From assembly GCA_963556145.1 (NCBI GenBank), contig OY744461.1, positions 2,356,001 to 2,420,000 of the forward strand: 64,000 nucleotides of DNA, given 5' to 3'. Under the pieces are notes generated by a model. It worked only from the letters and a program-made list of their open reading frames with translations. It ran no database searches and was not told the DNA's origin. Numbering within the stretch: the first letter of the stretch is position 1; each line of letters starts with the position of its first letter. Source of the DNA: Hygrocybe punicea. Lineage: Eukaryota > Basidiomycota > Agaricomycetes > Agaricales > Hygrophoraceae. A program made the translations under genes and the position numbers. This document shows positions 11,149 through 20,608 of this stretch, one piece after another.

Positions 11149-13239
11149 CTAGTCTACTCCACTAGGGTCTAGTAAAGGAGGTCCAAGACTGGGATCAAAG
11201 GAAACAGGAATCTGTCTGAAAAAAGATGGGAGAGAAACAGAGGGATGGGAAAGGTTATGAGAAACGTGGTGGACACGAGCCAGAAGTTTTGATGAGTTTC
11301 GCATAGAGATAGTGGGAAGGTGGTGGGGTTGTACTCGATACGGGGAGTCGTCGAAATGTATTGGGTATCGTTGATAACGAGGTGGGAGTCTATTTACAGG
11401 GTATCTCGGGGGAAGGTTTTGAGGGTGGACGCGGCGGTGACGGTAGCGAAGCGTGGACCATGGATTTTGCACTCGGGGGTAGGTAAGGGTGGGGACATTC
11501 TTGGGTCGCCAGATGGGGACGTGGGTATGATAGGTGTTGCGCCAAGTATGATTTTGGCAGGGGGTGTTGAATGTGGGGACAGCTTGAGTTTTTGGGGTAG
11601 GGATATTGGTGCGGCACGCTGACGGCGGTGTCTCCATGGGCTCCGTTTGTGTAGACACGTTGGCATATCGTTTTGTGGGGCTAGGTGGGTCTCCTTCACA
11701 TGCGGTCGTGTGTTGGAACGTTTCGTCGTGCTGTTTTATTCCCTTTCGGTGGGGTTTGTCCCCGGTGCGCGTTTCCTCCTTCGTGCTCGCGTGTTGTCGC
11801 GTTTTCTCACCCTGCTCTTTGTTGTTTTGCCTCGCAGCGCCATTTGCTTTGTCTCGGCTCTCTCCTGCAAGGAACTCCGCGATCTCGGATGCCAGAGGCC
11901 ACGACTGGCCGTGCGGGTCTCCATGACGCGTTTGGTGGATGGTGGAAGCGCGGTACGGTGTGGGGACGAGATGGTCGTGTTGAGGGTTCGGTTTTGGGTC
12001 AGGGTAGACGGGGATGGTGGCGCGAGACGGTGTAGGCGCGAGACGTTCGTGTCGGAGGGGTTTCGAGGCCGGTTTCGCGGTGCTGGGAGTGGGCATGCCG
12101 GTGGGCGTTGAACACTCACGCTCATGCGAGCTTTTTGGGTTGGGGTGGGATATGGTTGCAGGCTGGGATGGAACGGGCGCGGGACAGGGCTCTGGGGTTG
12201 GCCTTGCATTGGGGTTGGGTCTACACGCCGGGCGTTCGCGCTCACGGCCGCTTTTGGCGCTGGGGTTGGGGTATTTCGAAGGCAGCTCACGGCTGCGCTC
12301 TGCTCGGGGGTGCTTGGGGTTGGGGGTGGCGAGAGCCATGGGCGCTGGGTATTCGCGTCCGTGTTCGGTTTGGAGGTGGTTGGCATTGTGGGACGGTGTG
12401 GTGGACGCGTTTGACGTGGGCTGGGGCTCGTCTTGGTACACCGGCATTGGCGTCTGTGGTTTCCGGGTCAACGGGGGCGGGGCCGTACGTTGGGGTTGCG
12501 GCTGAGGTGCTGGTGGTGCTTCGCGGTGCTTCACGTTCGTTGGTGACGTGGCGGCAGCAGCTGGGCTGGACTGGGGTTCGTTTGGGCACACGGGTGCTCG
12601 CGTTGGCCGTTCCTGGGTCGACGTGGGTGTGGTTGGACGCTGGGGCCATGGTCCGAGTATTGAAGGCGAAGGCTGCAGCGTTGGGTGCAGCCGTAACATG
12701 GCAGTCGTGTTGGGCGTGATGGGCACGCGAGCGGACGGCGTTGGGGCCTGCGAGACGGTAGACGGGGTTGCCGTTGACGTTGTGGGGACTTGGGGCGTGG
12801 TTGCGAGGGTGGGGGACGCGAACGTGGCGGTTGGGTTTGGGGCGCGTTCTGACGCGTTTTGCAGCGAGGGTGGGGCCATTTGGGTGGGCAATAACGACGT
12901 GGCGTGCTCGGGCGCGAACGTCGACGCTTTTGGTGGAGGTGGGCGTGCTGTGGTGTGCAGGGTTGAATCTTGGGGTCCGTGCCTCGTTTTTGGCTGGCCA
13001 CAGTTGGCGGTAAGGTGGGTCGACGAGGCTGTTGAATGTTCACGGTCGGAGGCACTGGGTGGTGTTGGGATGGCGTTGGCGGGCACCGGGGCAGTGAGCG
13101 TCGTCGTTGTGTTCATTTGGGTCCACGTCGCTGTGGGCTGGGCCGTTGGTGGCGAGATTGTTGGTTCTCTTTTTGTGTTGGTTTTCCGCCGCGTTTTTTC
13201 CTTCTTCGCTCGTTCTTTTTGCTTCTTTTTCGTAGTCAT
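11149..13239 (-). CDS. 696-aa Pro/Thr-rich protein of the small LTR element
   Basis: The single large frame of the element starts at ATG 13239. The first 25 residues are strongly basic (KKKQKERAKKEKTRRK). Residues about 28-440 are Pro, Thr, Ser and Ala rich with internal near-repeats such as PNPKHPRAERSRELP and PNPKSSHERECS. The last quarter is Pro/Arg/His rich and ends in LGPPLLDPSGVD. No zinc knuckle, protease, polymerase or integrase motif is present. By position it replaces Gag-Pol; a disordered Gag-like packaging protein is a guess. The frame has no stop over 2 kb although the element is non-autonomous, which suggests coding selection or very recent insertion. Confidence 0.6.
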   Translation of the reverse strand: MTTKKKQKERAKKEKTRRKTNTKREPTISPPTAQPTATWTQMNTTTTLTAPVPANAIPTPPSASDREHSTASSTHLTANCGQPKTRHGPQDSTLHTTARPPPPKASTFAPEHATSLLPTQMAPPSLQNASERAPNPTATFASPTLATTPQVPTTSTATPSTVSQAPTPSARVPITPNTTAMLRLHPTLQPSPSILGPWPQRPTTPTSTQERPTRAPVCPNEPQSSPAAAATSPTNVKHREAPPAPQPQPQRTAPPPLTRKPQTPMPVYQDEPQPTSNASTTPSHNANHLQTEHGREYPAPMALATPNPKHPRAERSRELPSKYPNPSAKSGRERERPACRPNPNARPTPEPCPAPVPSQPATISHPNPKSSHERECSTPTGMPTPSTAKPASKPLRHERLAPTPSRATIPVYPDPKPNPQHDHLVPTPYRASTIHQTRHGDPHGQSWPLASEIAEFLAGESRDKANGAARQNNKEQGEKTRQHASTKEETRTGDKPHRKGIKQHDETFQHTTACEGDPPSPTKRYANVSTQTEPMETPPSACRTNIPTPKTQAVPTFNTPCQNHTWRNTYHTHVPIWRPKNVPTLTYPRVQNPWSTLRYRHRRVHPQNLPPRYPVNRLPPRYQRYPIHFDDSPYRVQPHHLPTISMRNSSKLLARVHHVSHNLSHPSVSLPSFFRQIPVSFDPSLGPPLLDPSGVD

Positions 13240-13433
13240 TTGTGTAGGTCGAGAAAATGAGAATGTTTGATGCTCGGAAAATCGTTTGGTGCTTGGAAAA
13301 TCACTTGGTGCTCGGGGAACTGCTCGGTGCGCGGTGCTCTGTGCTCTGTGCTCTGTACTCGGAAAATCGCTGGGGTGCTGAAAAATGACTGGAAATCGCT
13401 GGAAGTCGCTGAAAGTCGCTCAAGACAGAAGCT

Positions 13434-13458
13434 GGGTTCGAATCCGCTCTCATCACCA
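13434..13458 (-). promoter_or_regulatory. tRNA primer-binding site
   Basis: The plus strand reads GGGTTCGAATCC then GCTCTCATCACCA, which is the T-arm and CCA end of a tRNA; the minus strand is therefore complementary to a tRNA 3' end. It lies three bases inside the LTR, where reverse transcription is primed. The segment is one base short of a standard tRNA end, so the isoacceptor was not assigned. Confidence 0.8.
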
Positions 13459-13461
13459 CGT

Positions 13462-13616
13462 TGGAGTGGTACGGAGATACCACTCCGAGGGCTAGCTGGA
13501 GAATCTCGCAGAAGAGCTGGCGAGGAAGGATGGATTCGGACTGGCTACTGACAGGGATCTATCTACAACGAACCGTGGGAGCCTCGTCACGTGACTAGGC
13601 ACTCGCTACTACTCCA
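13462..13616 (-). repeat. LTR (5' LTR in element orientation)
   Basis: 155-bp copy. It would hold the promoter for minus-strand transcription. The only difference I noticed from the other LTR is GGCTACTG against GACTACTG. Confidence 0.9.
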
Positions 13617-15590
13617 GCGGTTTCAGCCACATAGTTGAGATTGGTGATTGCCGCTAGCACAGCCTTGCAAGCAAGGTTGATGATGTGGGGGAAACATCTG
13701 GAGGTAAAGAGTATTAGTACTTATGGTGCAGCAACAAAATCATGTCACCTACCTAATTCGACACTCAATTTTGTCAAATTTGATTTTCCGTCGCCGAAGT
13801 TCACGCTCTAATATGGCCATGAACGTATCATTGTTTGAGGCATTGTCGAGGGTAATCCATCTGAGAGGATGAGGGTCAACGAGAATACGAAGAAACTTTG
13901 AATATTGAATACCTTGTGAGTAATCATAAGCCGATCAGTAACGTATATGAATACATGGGCGAGATGCTCGCCATCATGTCGCCCAGGAACACGATGAAAT
14001 CCCACCAAGTCGGAACGTAATCTGAGAATGTGTTGACGGCCACTGGGGGTTTCTTCAGTATGTGATTGGATCCAATGAGCCATGATAGCCATGAAAGGAG
14101 AACGATTCGGATCAGACCACATATCCATTGTGAATGAAATCTTCCCTAATGAGTGCTGTTCCTTTATTAACAAGAATAGTCAAAATGCAGGTAGCAGCCG
14201 CTCTGACCTGCATGTCTTTACTTAGTTGATCTAAATGTTCTTGAAGCATCTCTTCAATGCGTTTACGGATCGTAGTCCTGCCAGGAATATCCGACTCCCA
14301 AAGTTCTTCTCAAAGCATGAGGAAAATTGCACGCAGATGCGGTGATTCGACAACATTGATTGACTAACATAATGATATCTCATCAATACAGGAATATAAA
14401 ACAATCGAAAAATATACCTGATCATCGCCGACAATGAACTCGATGATTGTGTCAACAAAAGCTTCCCTCGAGTACGATGTGCGTTCTTGCGGCATCCGTC
14501 CCGTTGGTTGCCCTTTACCCTTTCAATATCCATCCAGGGCAGCCTGGGCACTCTTTGCCTTTATCTTGATGCCCAACTCGTCACAACCAGACACCCAAAC
14601 ATTCATGTGTTCCTCTATCAAGTGACGGCGAATAGTCCCAGTGGATGTCTTGACACTAAATTTGGTAATCTTATAGCTTGGATTCGTTGCATGGATATTT
14701 CTATTTAAGTCGTTCAGCATCATATAATAACTAGGATGTGGAAACACATACCCACAGAACATGTAACTATACTGGTTTCCCATCTTTTCGAAGAAAGTCC
14801 ACACGTCTGATGCGACGTGACGAGACTTGTTGCCTGCGGGACCATTCGTTCGCGATGAACGAGTTGCCGGATTTGCTGCAGGTGGCCGTGGGTTATGGTT
14901 GGATTCTGACCCACTAGACTTAGAGCTGGACGTTGACACCGGCGACACCGGCGACATTGGTGAGGGCGTGGACGTAGCAGTTGCTAGGTCAAAGAGTGGG
15001 AGTGAAGGTTGCTGTGAAGTCGAGGCTTGTGGAGGTGAAAGTGAGGTGAAGGGGTCATCACTGGGAGAACTCGATGGTAATCAGAATGTGACTTGTCGAA
15101 TGGGTATGATTGGGCTGCCAGAAGAGAATAAGTTGGGTGGGTTGCGAGAAGAAGCTGCGACAGGCATCTTCCTTTGTTGACGACGACGGCGTGAGCAAGG
15201 AGATGGTGTAAATAGAATATCGACAGCTGCTGCTGCATTGTTTGGGTCATTAGCTTTTGCAGAAAGAACCCTTCGCCAAGCACGGTCCAATATCGCAGGC
15301 CCCACCTGTCGAATCGGTGTAATGGCTGGGATGGTAGGTCTTGATAGAAAGCTGGGACCAAAGGGATCGTCGATGTCTACTTCAACAGCCTTGCCCTTTC
15401 CTTTGTCTCGATGGATCAGTTCAGGAGTTGGAGTGGACGGTTGAGGTACTGGATATGTATGAGAATGTCAGCACCGTATATGAGTGGGTTTAAAAGTGAA
15501 ATATCTACCTTGAATTCGGAAGGATGTTTGAAGTGTGCCATTTGCAAAGGCAGTCGTCTTGGACTTTTTGGCTCCACGTCGAGGAGGCAT

Positions 15591-17049
15591 ATTGGTCTAA
15601 AGAGTTATGCAAAGTTCAGTCAAATATATGATGACTGACGTGAATTTCAATTTAACAGACCTCCAGACACGATAGCTCAACTACATTTCCAAGGGTGTAA
15701 CCGATCTCAATCAAGACATATTGCAACTTGTGTGCATGCTGTATGACTATTGTCCTGCCATGAACGCTACTAACAATTACATTTCTCCTGTACAATGTGG
15801 TGAATAAGTTGAAGATGCAGACGTAACCAGGTGAGTTTGATGGTGGATGTATGAAATACACATGAAATACAAATTATTGGTAAAAGTACAATAGAAAAAA
15901 TATGAACGTCTCAGTAGTGGCAAAGGGAAAAAGACGTGGAGATTAAAAAAATACAGTGCTAAGCGAAACAGCATGCAGACACATATATCAAGGGTGTGGT
16001 CTTGATCTGTTCCTTGTGTCAAACAGGCGGATCCTGGTGCAAGATATGAATAGGATGACAACCCATTATGAAGAGGGGGATAAGTCAACGTACCCAGAGC
16101 TGGGGAAGCAAAGAGTAGGGGCAAGATGACACCAGCCATAGCAAAATGGCAGATAAGAACCTCAGTGTCGGCATCGGCAGATAACACAACCAGGAAGGAA
16201 CATCTCCCTATGATTCAATCAAGGGGAGATGAAGAGAAAAGACTTAGAATGGCGCTCAACAGTAACTCGATCATGTGACCGTGAGACTTGAGCTTCACTA
16301 TACCGTGACCGTAAGAGCCTTATGTTCTTCTCAACCATCTTTGCCAGTGCCGAGCACCAGCAAAGACTTGTCCCCGTCGCTTTCTACCATCTTTGCCAGT
16401 GCTGAGCACCGCAAAGTCTCGTCCCTGTTGTCTCTGCGTCTCCCTGTCTTCGGCCTTCATCATCTTATTTTCTGGTCCATATTTCACGTCCTTCCATCTG
16501 TTTCACTAGTGCTGGGCACTCAAACTTTTCACAAGTCATCGCCTTTTCCTATCCCCCTGTGTACTGGGGGTGTCTCGACATCTTCTACCTGTGGTCTCTC
16601 TCATAATACTTGCAATGATTTGCGTGTTGCACTTGGTGATTTCATGTCAGCCTGCATGTAGCAACATGCTCACGTTCTCCCTGTAGACAACTCGGTTGAG
16701 GGCATCAGCAGAATATATTGGACATTTGCCCTGGACTATCCATTCTTTCAAGGTGAGTCAGTCGAACCCTGCATTGCAAAATGATGTCTAATTTTGATGG
16801 GACTAGCCTACTCTCCCACCTGCAAGGACCATTCTCTCCTTCATGGTGAAACATGATTTTGTCAAACAAATTTTGTCCTGGTGCGAGTATTCGGAGTCAA
16901 GGATGTAATCATGATGGCAGTCAACAATCTCGGTGAGAGCAGTTATATTTCTCAAATAGCAATAATTATTCTGATTTCTTTCATCTTATGGTTCTCTTGC
17001 ATGCTCCAAGGCTATCGACATGGCATTGGAGACAACAATTTAGCCCTTG
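15591..17049. other. Right internal region of the hAT element, no recognised gene
   Basis: A frame at 16275-16661 (+) and one at 15777-16187 (-) exist but match nothing I recognise and have no supporting context. Two near copies of CATCTTTGCCAGTGC.GAGCACC occur at about 16338 and 16389. The stretch from 16690 may belong to the degenerate AAA ATPase copy that follows. Confidence 0.4.
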
Positions 17050-17640
17050 CCATGTGCAACCTCTGCTCGATGATGGATCCCCTTTGGAACTCTTTGATGG
17101 TTGGAGGGTTTAAAGATAGCGGTAAACTATCATTCATCGATTCCTTAGCTGGCAAACTCGGTCTTGATATCTATGTCGTCAGCCTTTCTTGAAGCCGAAT
17201 CCTAGCATAAGTACTGCATAAGTGATAATACTTTGACGACGTTAATGGGATATGTTTCAATCAGGCAAGTCGCTTTCTCGCATGGCTATACATTTACGTG
17301 CTCCGTCAGTCGTGACATTATATCCACCTATGAACACAACTGAAACTACTCACACTTCAAGGCTACGTCTGTGTGGACTCTTAAACAGCCTCAATGGTGT
17401 CACTGCTGCTGAAGTCAGGTATGTCGACCCTCCAAATAAAATAAAATAAAATAAAAATAAAAATTAGGAGACATAATTTTGCTGCCTCTTATTTGCTACA
17501 ACGAACCACATCAAGTGTCTGGATCCAGCGAAACCGGACGTTTGGGTCAACAGAACAAACGCAAGCCAAGAGTGTCTTCAAATGGCTTCCCTTACAAACC
17601 CTCTCGCATCTCAGTAACGCCTGAAGCATTGACAACGTGA
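17050..17640 (+). pseudogene. Remnant of a BCS1-type AAA ATPase
   Basis: Fragments in different frames match the BCS1 AAA core in order: KDSGKLSFIDSLAGKLGLDI at about 17113-17172 (a damaged Walker A followed by the LAGELGLDIY-like segment typical of BCS1 proteins), LTTLMG near 17235, FTCSVSRD near 17290, LCGLLNSLNGVTAAEVR near 17372-17420, and a WVN.TNA and FPYKPSRISVTPEAL tail near 17540-17630. Known BCS1 proteins are mitochondrial-membrane chaperones for the Rieske protein, and mushrooms have many extra paralogs. This copy has several frame breaks and lies inside the hAT element, so it is captured or nested cargo, not a working gene. Confidence 0.6.
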
Positions 17641-18065
17641 GCTTCTTTCTATAGGTCAGATTTAATGGCTCAATGTTTCATCTCTTCAGTATCAAATGGT
17701 GACTGTTACAAGTTACGATACGACATGGTTGTTCATCAAGGTAATTGAGACTATGTAGATGCAATAATTATTCAGTATTATTATATTTTACACCAAAATC
17801 TATCCTTCATTAGCACAGCAGTCGTCTGGTGATGTTTTGAGCCTTGGGCAATGCCAGAAAACCAGTTGCAAGCCAGCAAACACTCCAGAAACCTTGAAAT
17901 CATTATATTTCCTAATTTGGAAATTTTGTAACGGCTCAAAACGGCTAGCCACGGCTAAGCCGAGGTTTAACCATTAGCCGTAGCAATGGCTCAGCTCAGC
18001 TAATCATTGGCTCGGCTCAATCGGCTAACGGTTTTGGACCGAGCTGTGGCAACACTAGCCGGCAT

Positions 18066-18389
18066 TCATTTCTGGCACATCTTTAATGGTGCTCCTTGGC
18101 TTGGGGCCAATTCTGAATTGCTGTCTAAGATCAAAACCGGTATTTCCAAGACGGTTCTGGATTCCTCTCGCCGAGCCAAGTGACCTCCGGTCACAATCAA
18201 GCACATGGCACATCCTTCGTGAAAGTCTTGACCTTACCAACTCCTTCGACTCGGCCATTTGGGCTTGTGCAACAGCCGCCTTTTGGGAATGTTGCCGATT
18301 GGGCGATTTTATCATTCCCAGCCCCAATACATTCAATCCCATGAAGAATGTCACTCACAATCACTCAAAGGCTCTCAAATACTCATTCT
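18066..18389 (+). pseudogene. Tyrosine recombinase of the retroelement, middle part
   Basis: This continues the recombinase frame broken at 6032: IHFWHIFNGAPWLGANSELL, then a stop (TGA near 18181), then PVTIKHM and, in another frame, LRESLDLTNSFDSAIWACA and FWECCRLGDFI. The last is the box containing the first catalytic Arg of tyrosine recombinases (CRLGE-type). The palindromic element begins directly after at 18390. Confidence 0.6.
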
Positions 18390-19213
18390 TATGACGTTCC
18401 ACGTGCACTTTTATTATTTGCGCGATAAACACTGCGCGTTTGCGCGATTTCGGGTATCTTTTTTTTCTCTTGCCTTCTCCTGCCCCCCTACCCTTCCCCA
18501 CCACCCCCGCTCTACTCACAAGGCAATGGCGGGCGATGGAGAGCAAGCCGGGAGGGTGGTGCGCCCACGTACCGGCACAGGTAAGTCACCTCACCATCTG
18601 GCTTCTACTAACAACAACCACTATGACCAGGGCCACCAGCCGATGTCGGCATCACTGGAAACAGTGACAACGAGGATGAACCGGAGCAAGAGCAACAGTT
18701 GGGGAACGAGGACAACAAGTCCCCGCCCTTCTCCTTGTAGCCCAGCCCCTCCACCGCCTCCCCAAACCAACCACCACCTCGCGAATGGGTACGGCGGCGT
18801 CAATTGACGCCGCCGTACCCATTCGCGAGGTGGTGGTTGGTTTGGGGAGGCGGTGGAGGGGCTGGGCTACAGGGAGAAGGGCGGGGACTTGTTGTCCTCG
18901 TTCCCCAACTGTTGCTCTTGCTCCGGTTCATCCTCGTTGTCACTGTTTCCAGTGATGCCGACATCGCCTGGTCATAGTGGTTGTTGTTAGTAGAAGCCAG
19001 ATGTGAGGGACCGGCGACTTACCTGTGCCGGTACGTGGGCACACCACCCTCCCGGCTTGCTCTCCATCGTCCGCCATCACTTTGTGGGTAGAGCGGGGGT
19101 GGTGGGGAAGGGTAGGGGGGCAGGAGAAGGCAGGAGAAAGAAAAGATACCCGAAATCGCGCAAACGCGCAGTGTTTATCACGCAAATAATAAAAGTGCAC
19201 GTGGAGCGTCATA
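18390..19213. repeat. 824-bp almost perfect palindrome with 6-bp flanking duplication
   Basis: The left arm (18390-18803) and right arm (18804-19213) are reverse complements apart from a few substitutions and small indels, with the symmetry axis at GTCAATTGAC. The outer ends are TATGACG/CGTCATA. CATTCT occurs on both sides (18384-18389 and 19214-19219), as expected for an insertion with a 6-bp duplication. It splits the recombinase pseudogene. Each arm holds the same 5' gene fragment, pointing towards the centre. It could be a fold-back transposon or a head-to-head dimer made at insertion. Confidence 0.85.
18526..18740 (+). CDS. Small two-exon ORF in the left palindrome arm (54 aa)
   Basis: ATG 18526 follows a pyrimidine-rich leader (TTTTTTTCTCTTGCC..., 18460-18525). 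Exon 1 ends at 18580, a consensus intron (GTAAGT...GACCAG, 18581-18630) follows, and the spliced frame stops at 18740. The product would be MAGDGEQAGRVVRPRTGTG followed by an acidic tail (EDEPEQEQQ). The leader, start and canonical splice sites look like the 5' end of a captured gene. The right arm carries a mirror copy on the minus strand (start about 19078) that lacks about 9 bases at the exon 2 start. No family recognised. Confidence 0.35.
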
Positions 19214-19535
19214 CATTCTAGGCATGAATCCCCGACACAACTCTCTGAAGCTCTTAGAAATGCTCTGATCATGGATTCTTTGCCAAGAAATTCCTTCATC
19301 TTTTATTCTGGTTTCTCTCTCAAATAAAAGACTGATTATTCAAGTTTTAAGACCCTTTCCCCAAACAAACTGAAATCTTGTCAAGCACAAAGTCTCGTCT
19401 TTGGACAATGAAACATCCACATGATTATTAATTTACAATAGAATTAAGAATTCAGACTCTCTATACTTTGGGCTCGTTTCCCTCTCTCGTATTAATCCTT
19501 AGCGAGCATTCTACAATGCCAGGCAACAGACGTGT
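19214..19535 (+). pseudogene. Tyrosine recombinase remnant, C-terminal side, and element end
   Basis: After the palindrome, TQLSEALRNALIMDSLPRNS (from about 19230) resembles the middle of the catalytic domain of YR-retroelement recombinases. It then hits a stop (TAA near 19326) and fades. The downstream His-x-x-Arg and Tyr boxes were not found, so the element is truncated somewhere before the inverted repeat starting at 19536. Confidence 0.4.
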
Positions 19536-20528
19536 GAAGAATCACGGACCGGCGGACCGGCGAAAACGTATGTTCGAGTTCACGCTTGGTTCGACAATCC
19601 CACGGTGACAGCGCTACCGTGATGGTATGTATGGCTACACTCCAGTCATTACCTTGTATCTGGTATAGCTGCAGGTTTCTAGCGCTCCATTTCTGGTCCG
19701 CGTCGCCGTCTGGGATATTTTTCACAAGTTGTAGAGATGGCCTGGCAATTGTTGTCCCCACAATCATGGTTCGCACCCACAGAAACCCGCACCTGGGATT
19801 GCTTCGGACCCACATCAAAAGCGGGAGAAACATACTCTTGTGATACCTGGCTTTTCTCAGCGGGTTCCCGCACAGGCCCCGTCTACATTCTCCCCCTCCC
19901 TCGGGTTGTGGGTGCCAGTGTCTCCATACCGAGTGCCTCGCTATTACTGCACTGGCGTGTCGTGTGACAACTTTGGTTGATGAGGCCGATCCGAGTGAAA
20001 TGTGAAATGTTCGCCAGCCGTGTCCCAACTGTTGGCGCCGCCTACCTTTGCTGCTCATATTTGGGTTAGCCTTTACTATTAAGCTCGAGATTTTCTCCAA
20101 ATAACTCAGCAAAAGCTAAGTAGCATTGTCCCTGCGTTGTTCAAATTTGATCGACCTCCTTACCAACGGATTTATTTTCTTTCAAGGCTAAATGAATGTA
20201 ACACAAATATGTCGAGCCGTCGACACGGTGGCCAAAGCGAGTGGGAGTATCCGGTAAGGGGTATTCAGGACTGTGAAGTACACAGCTTTCGCTTTATGAA
20301 AATCCGGTTAGATCTGGCATCAGGTCCTTGTCTCACCCGTTACGACTCGCCGAAGCTTACGCCAGCTTCGCTTTGCCCTCTCTGCACACCTCTTTTGTTT
20401 TGAACCGCTCGAAGGACGTACGTTGGTGCGTCCTTGGCATAGGTTTTTCATACAAGCCCACAATGAATCGGCACGGTTCACCTACGCTTTGACGAATGCC
20501 CCAATGCCGCACCCTCTGCGAATCCGTC

Positions 20529-20535
20529 TATAAAA
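20529..20535 (+). promoter_or_regulatory. TATA box of the left DUF6699 gene
   Basis: TATAAAA lies 74 bases upstream of the ATG, and the same spacing is kept in the other repeat arm (TTTTATA at 45411-45417, minus strand). Confidence 0.6.
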
Positions 20536-20608
20536 TGCCATTCGCTAAGCATCGTTGACCAACGCACCTGCATACGCTGCATCCAAACACATCTCTTTCC
20601 ACTGAAGC

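Larger units (their letters stand above)
10879..13616 (-). mobile_element. Small LTR retroelement with one ORF, inserted in the hAT transposase
   Basis: Two 155-bp direct repeats (10879-11033 and 13462-13616) start TGGAGTGG and end ACTACTCCA. The flanking host bases are GCGG on both sides (10875-10878 and 13617-13620). On the minus strand the upstream LTR is followed after three bases by a 25-bp primer-binding site, and the downstream LTR is preceded by a purine tract. Only one large frame (11149-13239) lies between. No protease, reverse transcriptase or integrase is visible, so it would need enzymes from a partner element. The LTRs differ at only one position that I noticed, so the insertion is recent. 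Confidence 0.85.
9398..15590 (-). pseudogene. hAT-family transposase, multi-exon, broken by an LTR element and a stop
   Basis: Reading leftwards from ATG 15590: a basic, low-complexity N-terminus (first intron about 15449-15509), then a BED-like zinc finger region (DVWTFFEK near 14810, HLIEEHM near 14610). The catalytic core follows with ISFTMDMWSDP (first Asp, about 14130), WITLDNASNND (second Asp, about 13850) and CFPHIINLACKA (about 13680). The C-terminal dimerisation domain has RYPRIFSLAMDILPI and PCERVFSSSKETM at about 9610-9710. A TGA lies in frame at 15083-15081. The LTR element at 10879-13616 is inserted within an exon; deleting it with one GCGG copy restores the frame across the junction. 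The enzyme would cut and paste hAT ends of the TAGTGTTGCC type. Confidence 0.8.
6033..18057. mobile_element. 12 kb hAT transposon with accessory gene, inserted in the retroelement recombinase
   Basis: The left end TAGTATTGCAACGGCTCAGT pairs with the right end, whose reverse complement reads TAGTGTTGCCACAGCTCGGT. The flanks are GCTGGCAT (6025-6032) and GCCGGCAT (18058-18065), an 8-bp duplication with one change. CGGCTAA-type words are repeated at both subtermini. Removing the element plus one duplication copy restores an open recombinase frame, which independently confirms both borders. Contents: an accessory gene (6694-9284, +), the hAT transposase (15590-9398, -), a nested LTR element (10879-13616) and a BCS1-type AAA ATPase remnant (about 17050-17640). 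The unusual size comes partly from the nested element. Confidence 0.85.
1..19440 (+). mobile_element. Degenerate tyrosine-recombinase (DIRS/Ngaro-type) retroelement, interrupted by three insertions
   Basis: Removing the three insertions (2084-3402, 6033-18057, 18390-19213) leaves about 5 kb with the order Gag-like protein with CCHC knuckles, reverse transcriptase, RNase H, tyrosine recombinase. That order is known for DIRS/Ngaro-type elements that integrate by a tyrosine recombinase rather than a DDE integrase. Several frame changes and stops show the copy is dead. The left end is not identified and the right end is placed approximately where recombinase-like sequence fades, near 19.4 kb. The assignment rests on domain order and motifs read by eye. 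Confidence 0.7.

Noticed and set aside
11606..13270. Long plus-strand frames opposite the LTR element ORF
   Set aside because: GC-rich shadow frames of the 696-codon minus-strand gene. The primer-binding site and purine tract both fix the element's orientation as minus.
13434..13458. tRNA gene fragment
   Set aside because: Only a tRNA 3' end complement is present, at the exact position of an LTR primer-binding site; no cloverleaf surrounds it.
16275..16661. 128-codon frame as a gene
   Set aside because: It shows internal near-repeats, no family resemblance and no splice support; it lies within the hAT element.
19492..20112. 206-codon minus-strand frame in the left repeat arm
   Set aside because: The homologous stretch in the right arm is broken by indels and stops, so there is no sign of selection for this frame.
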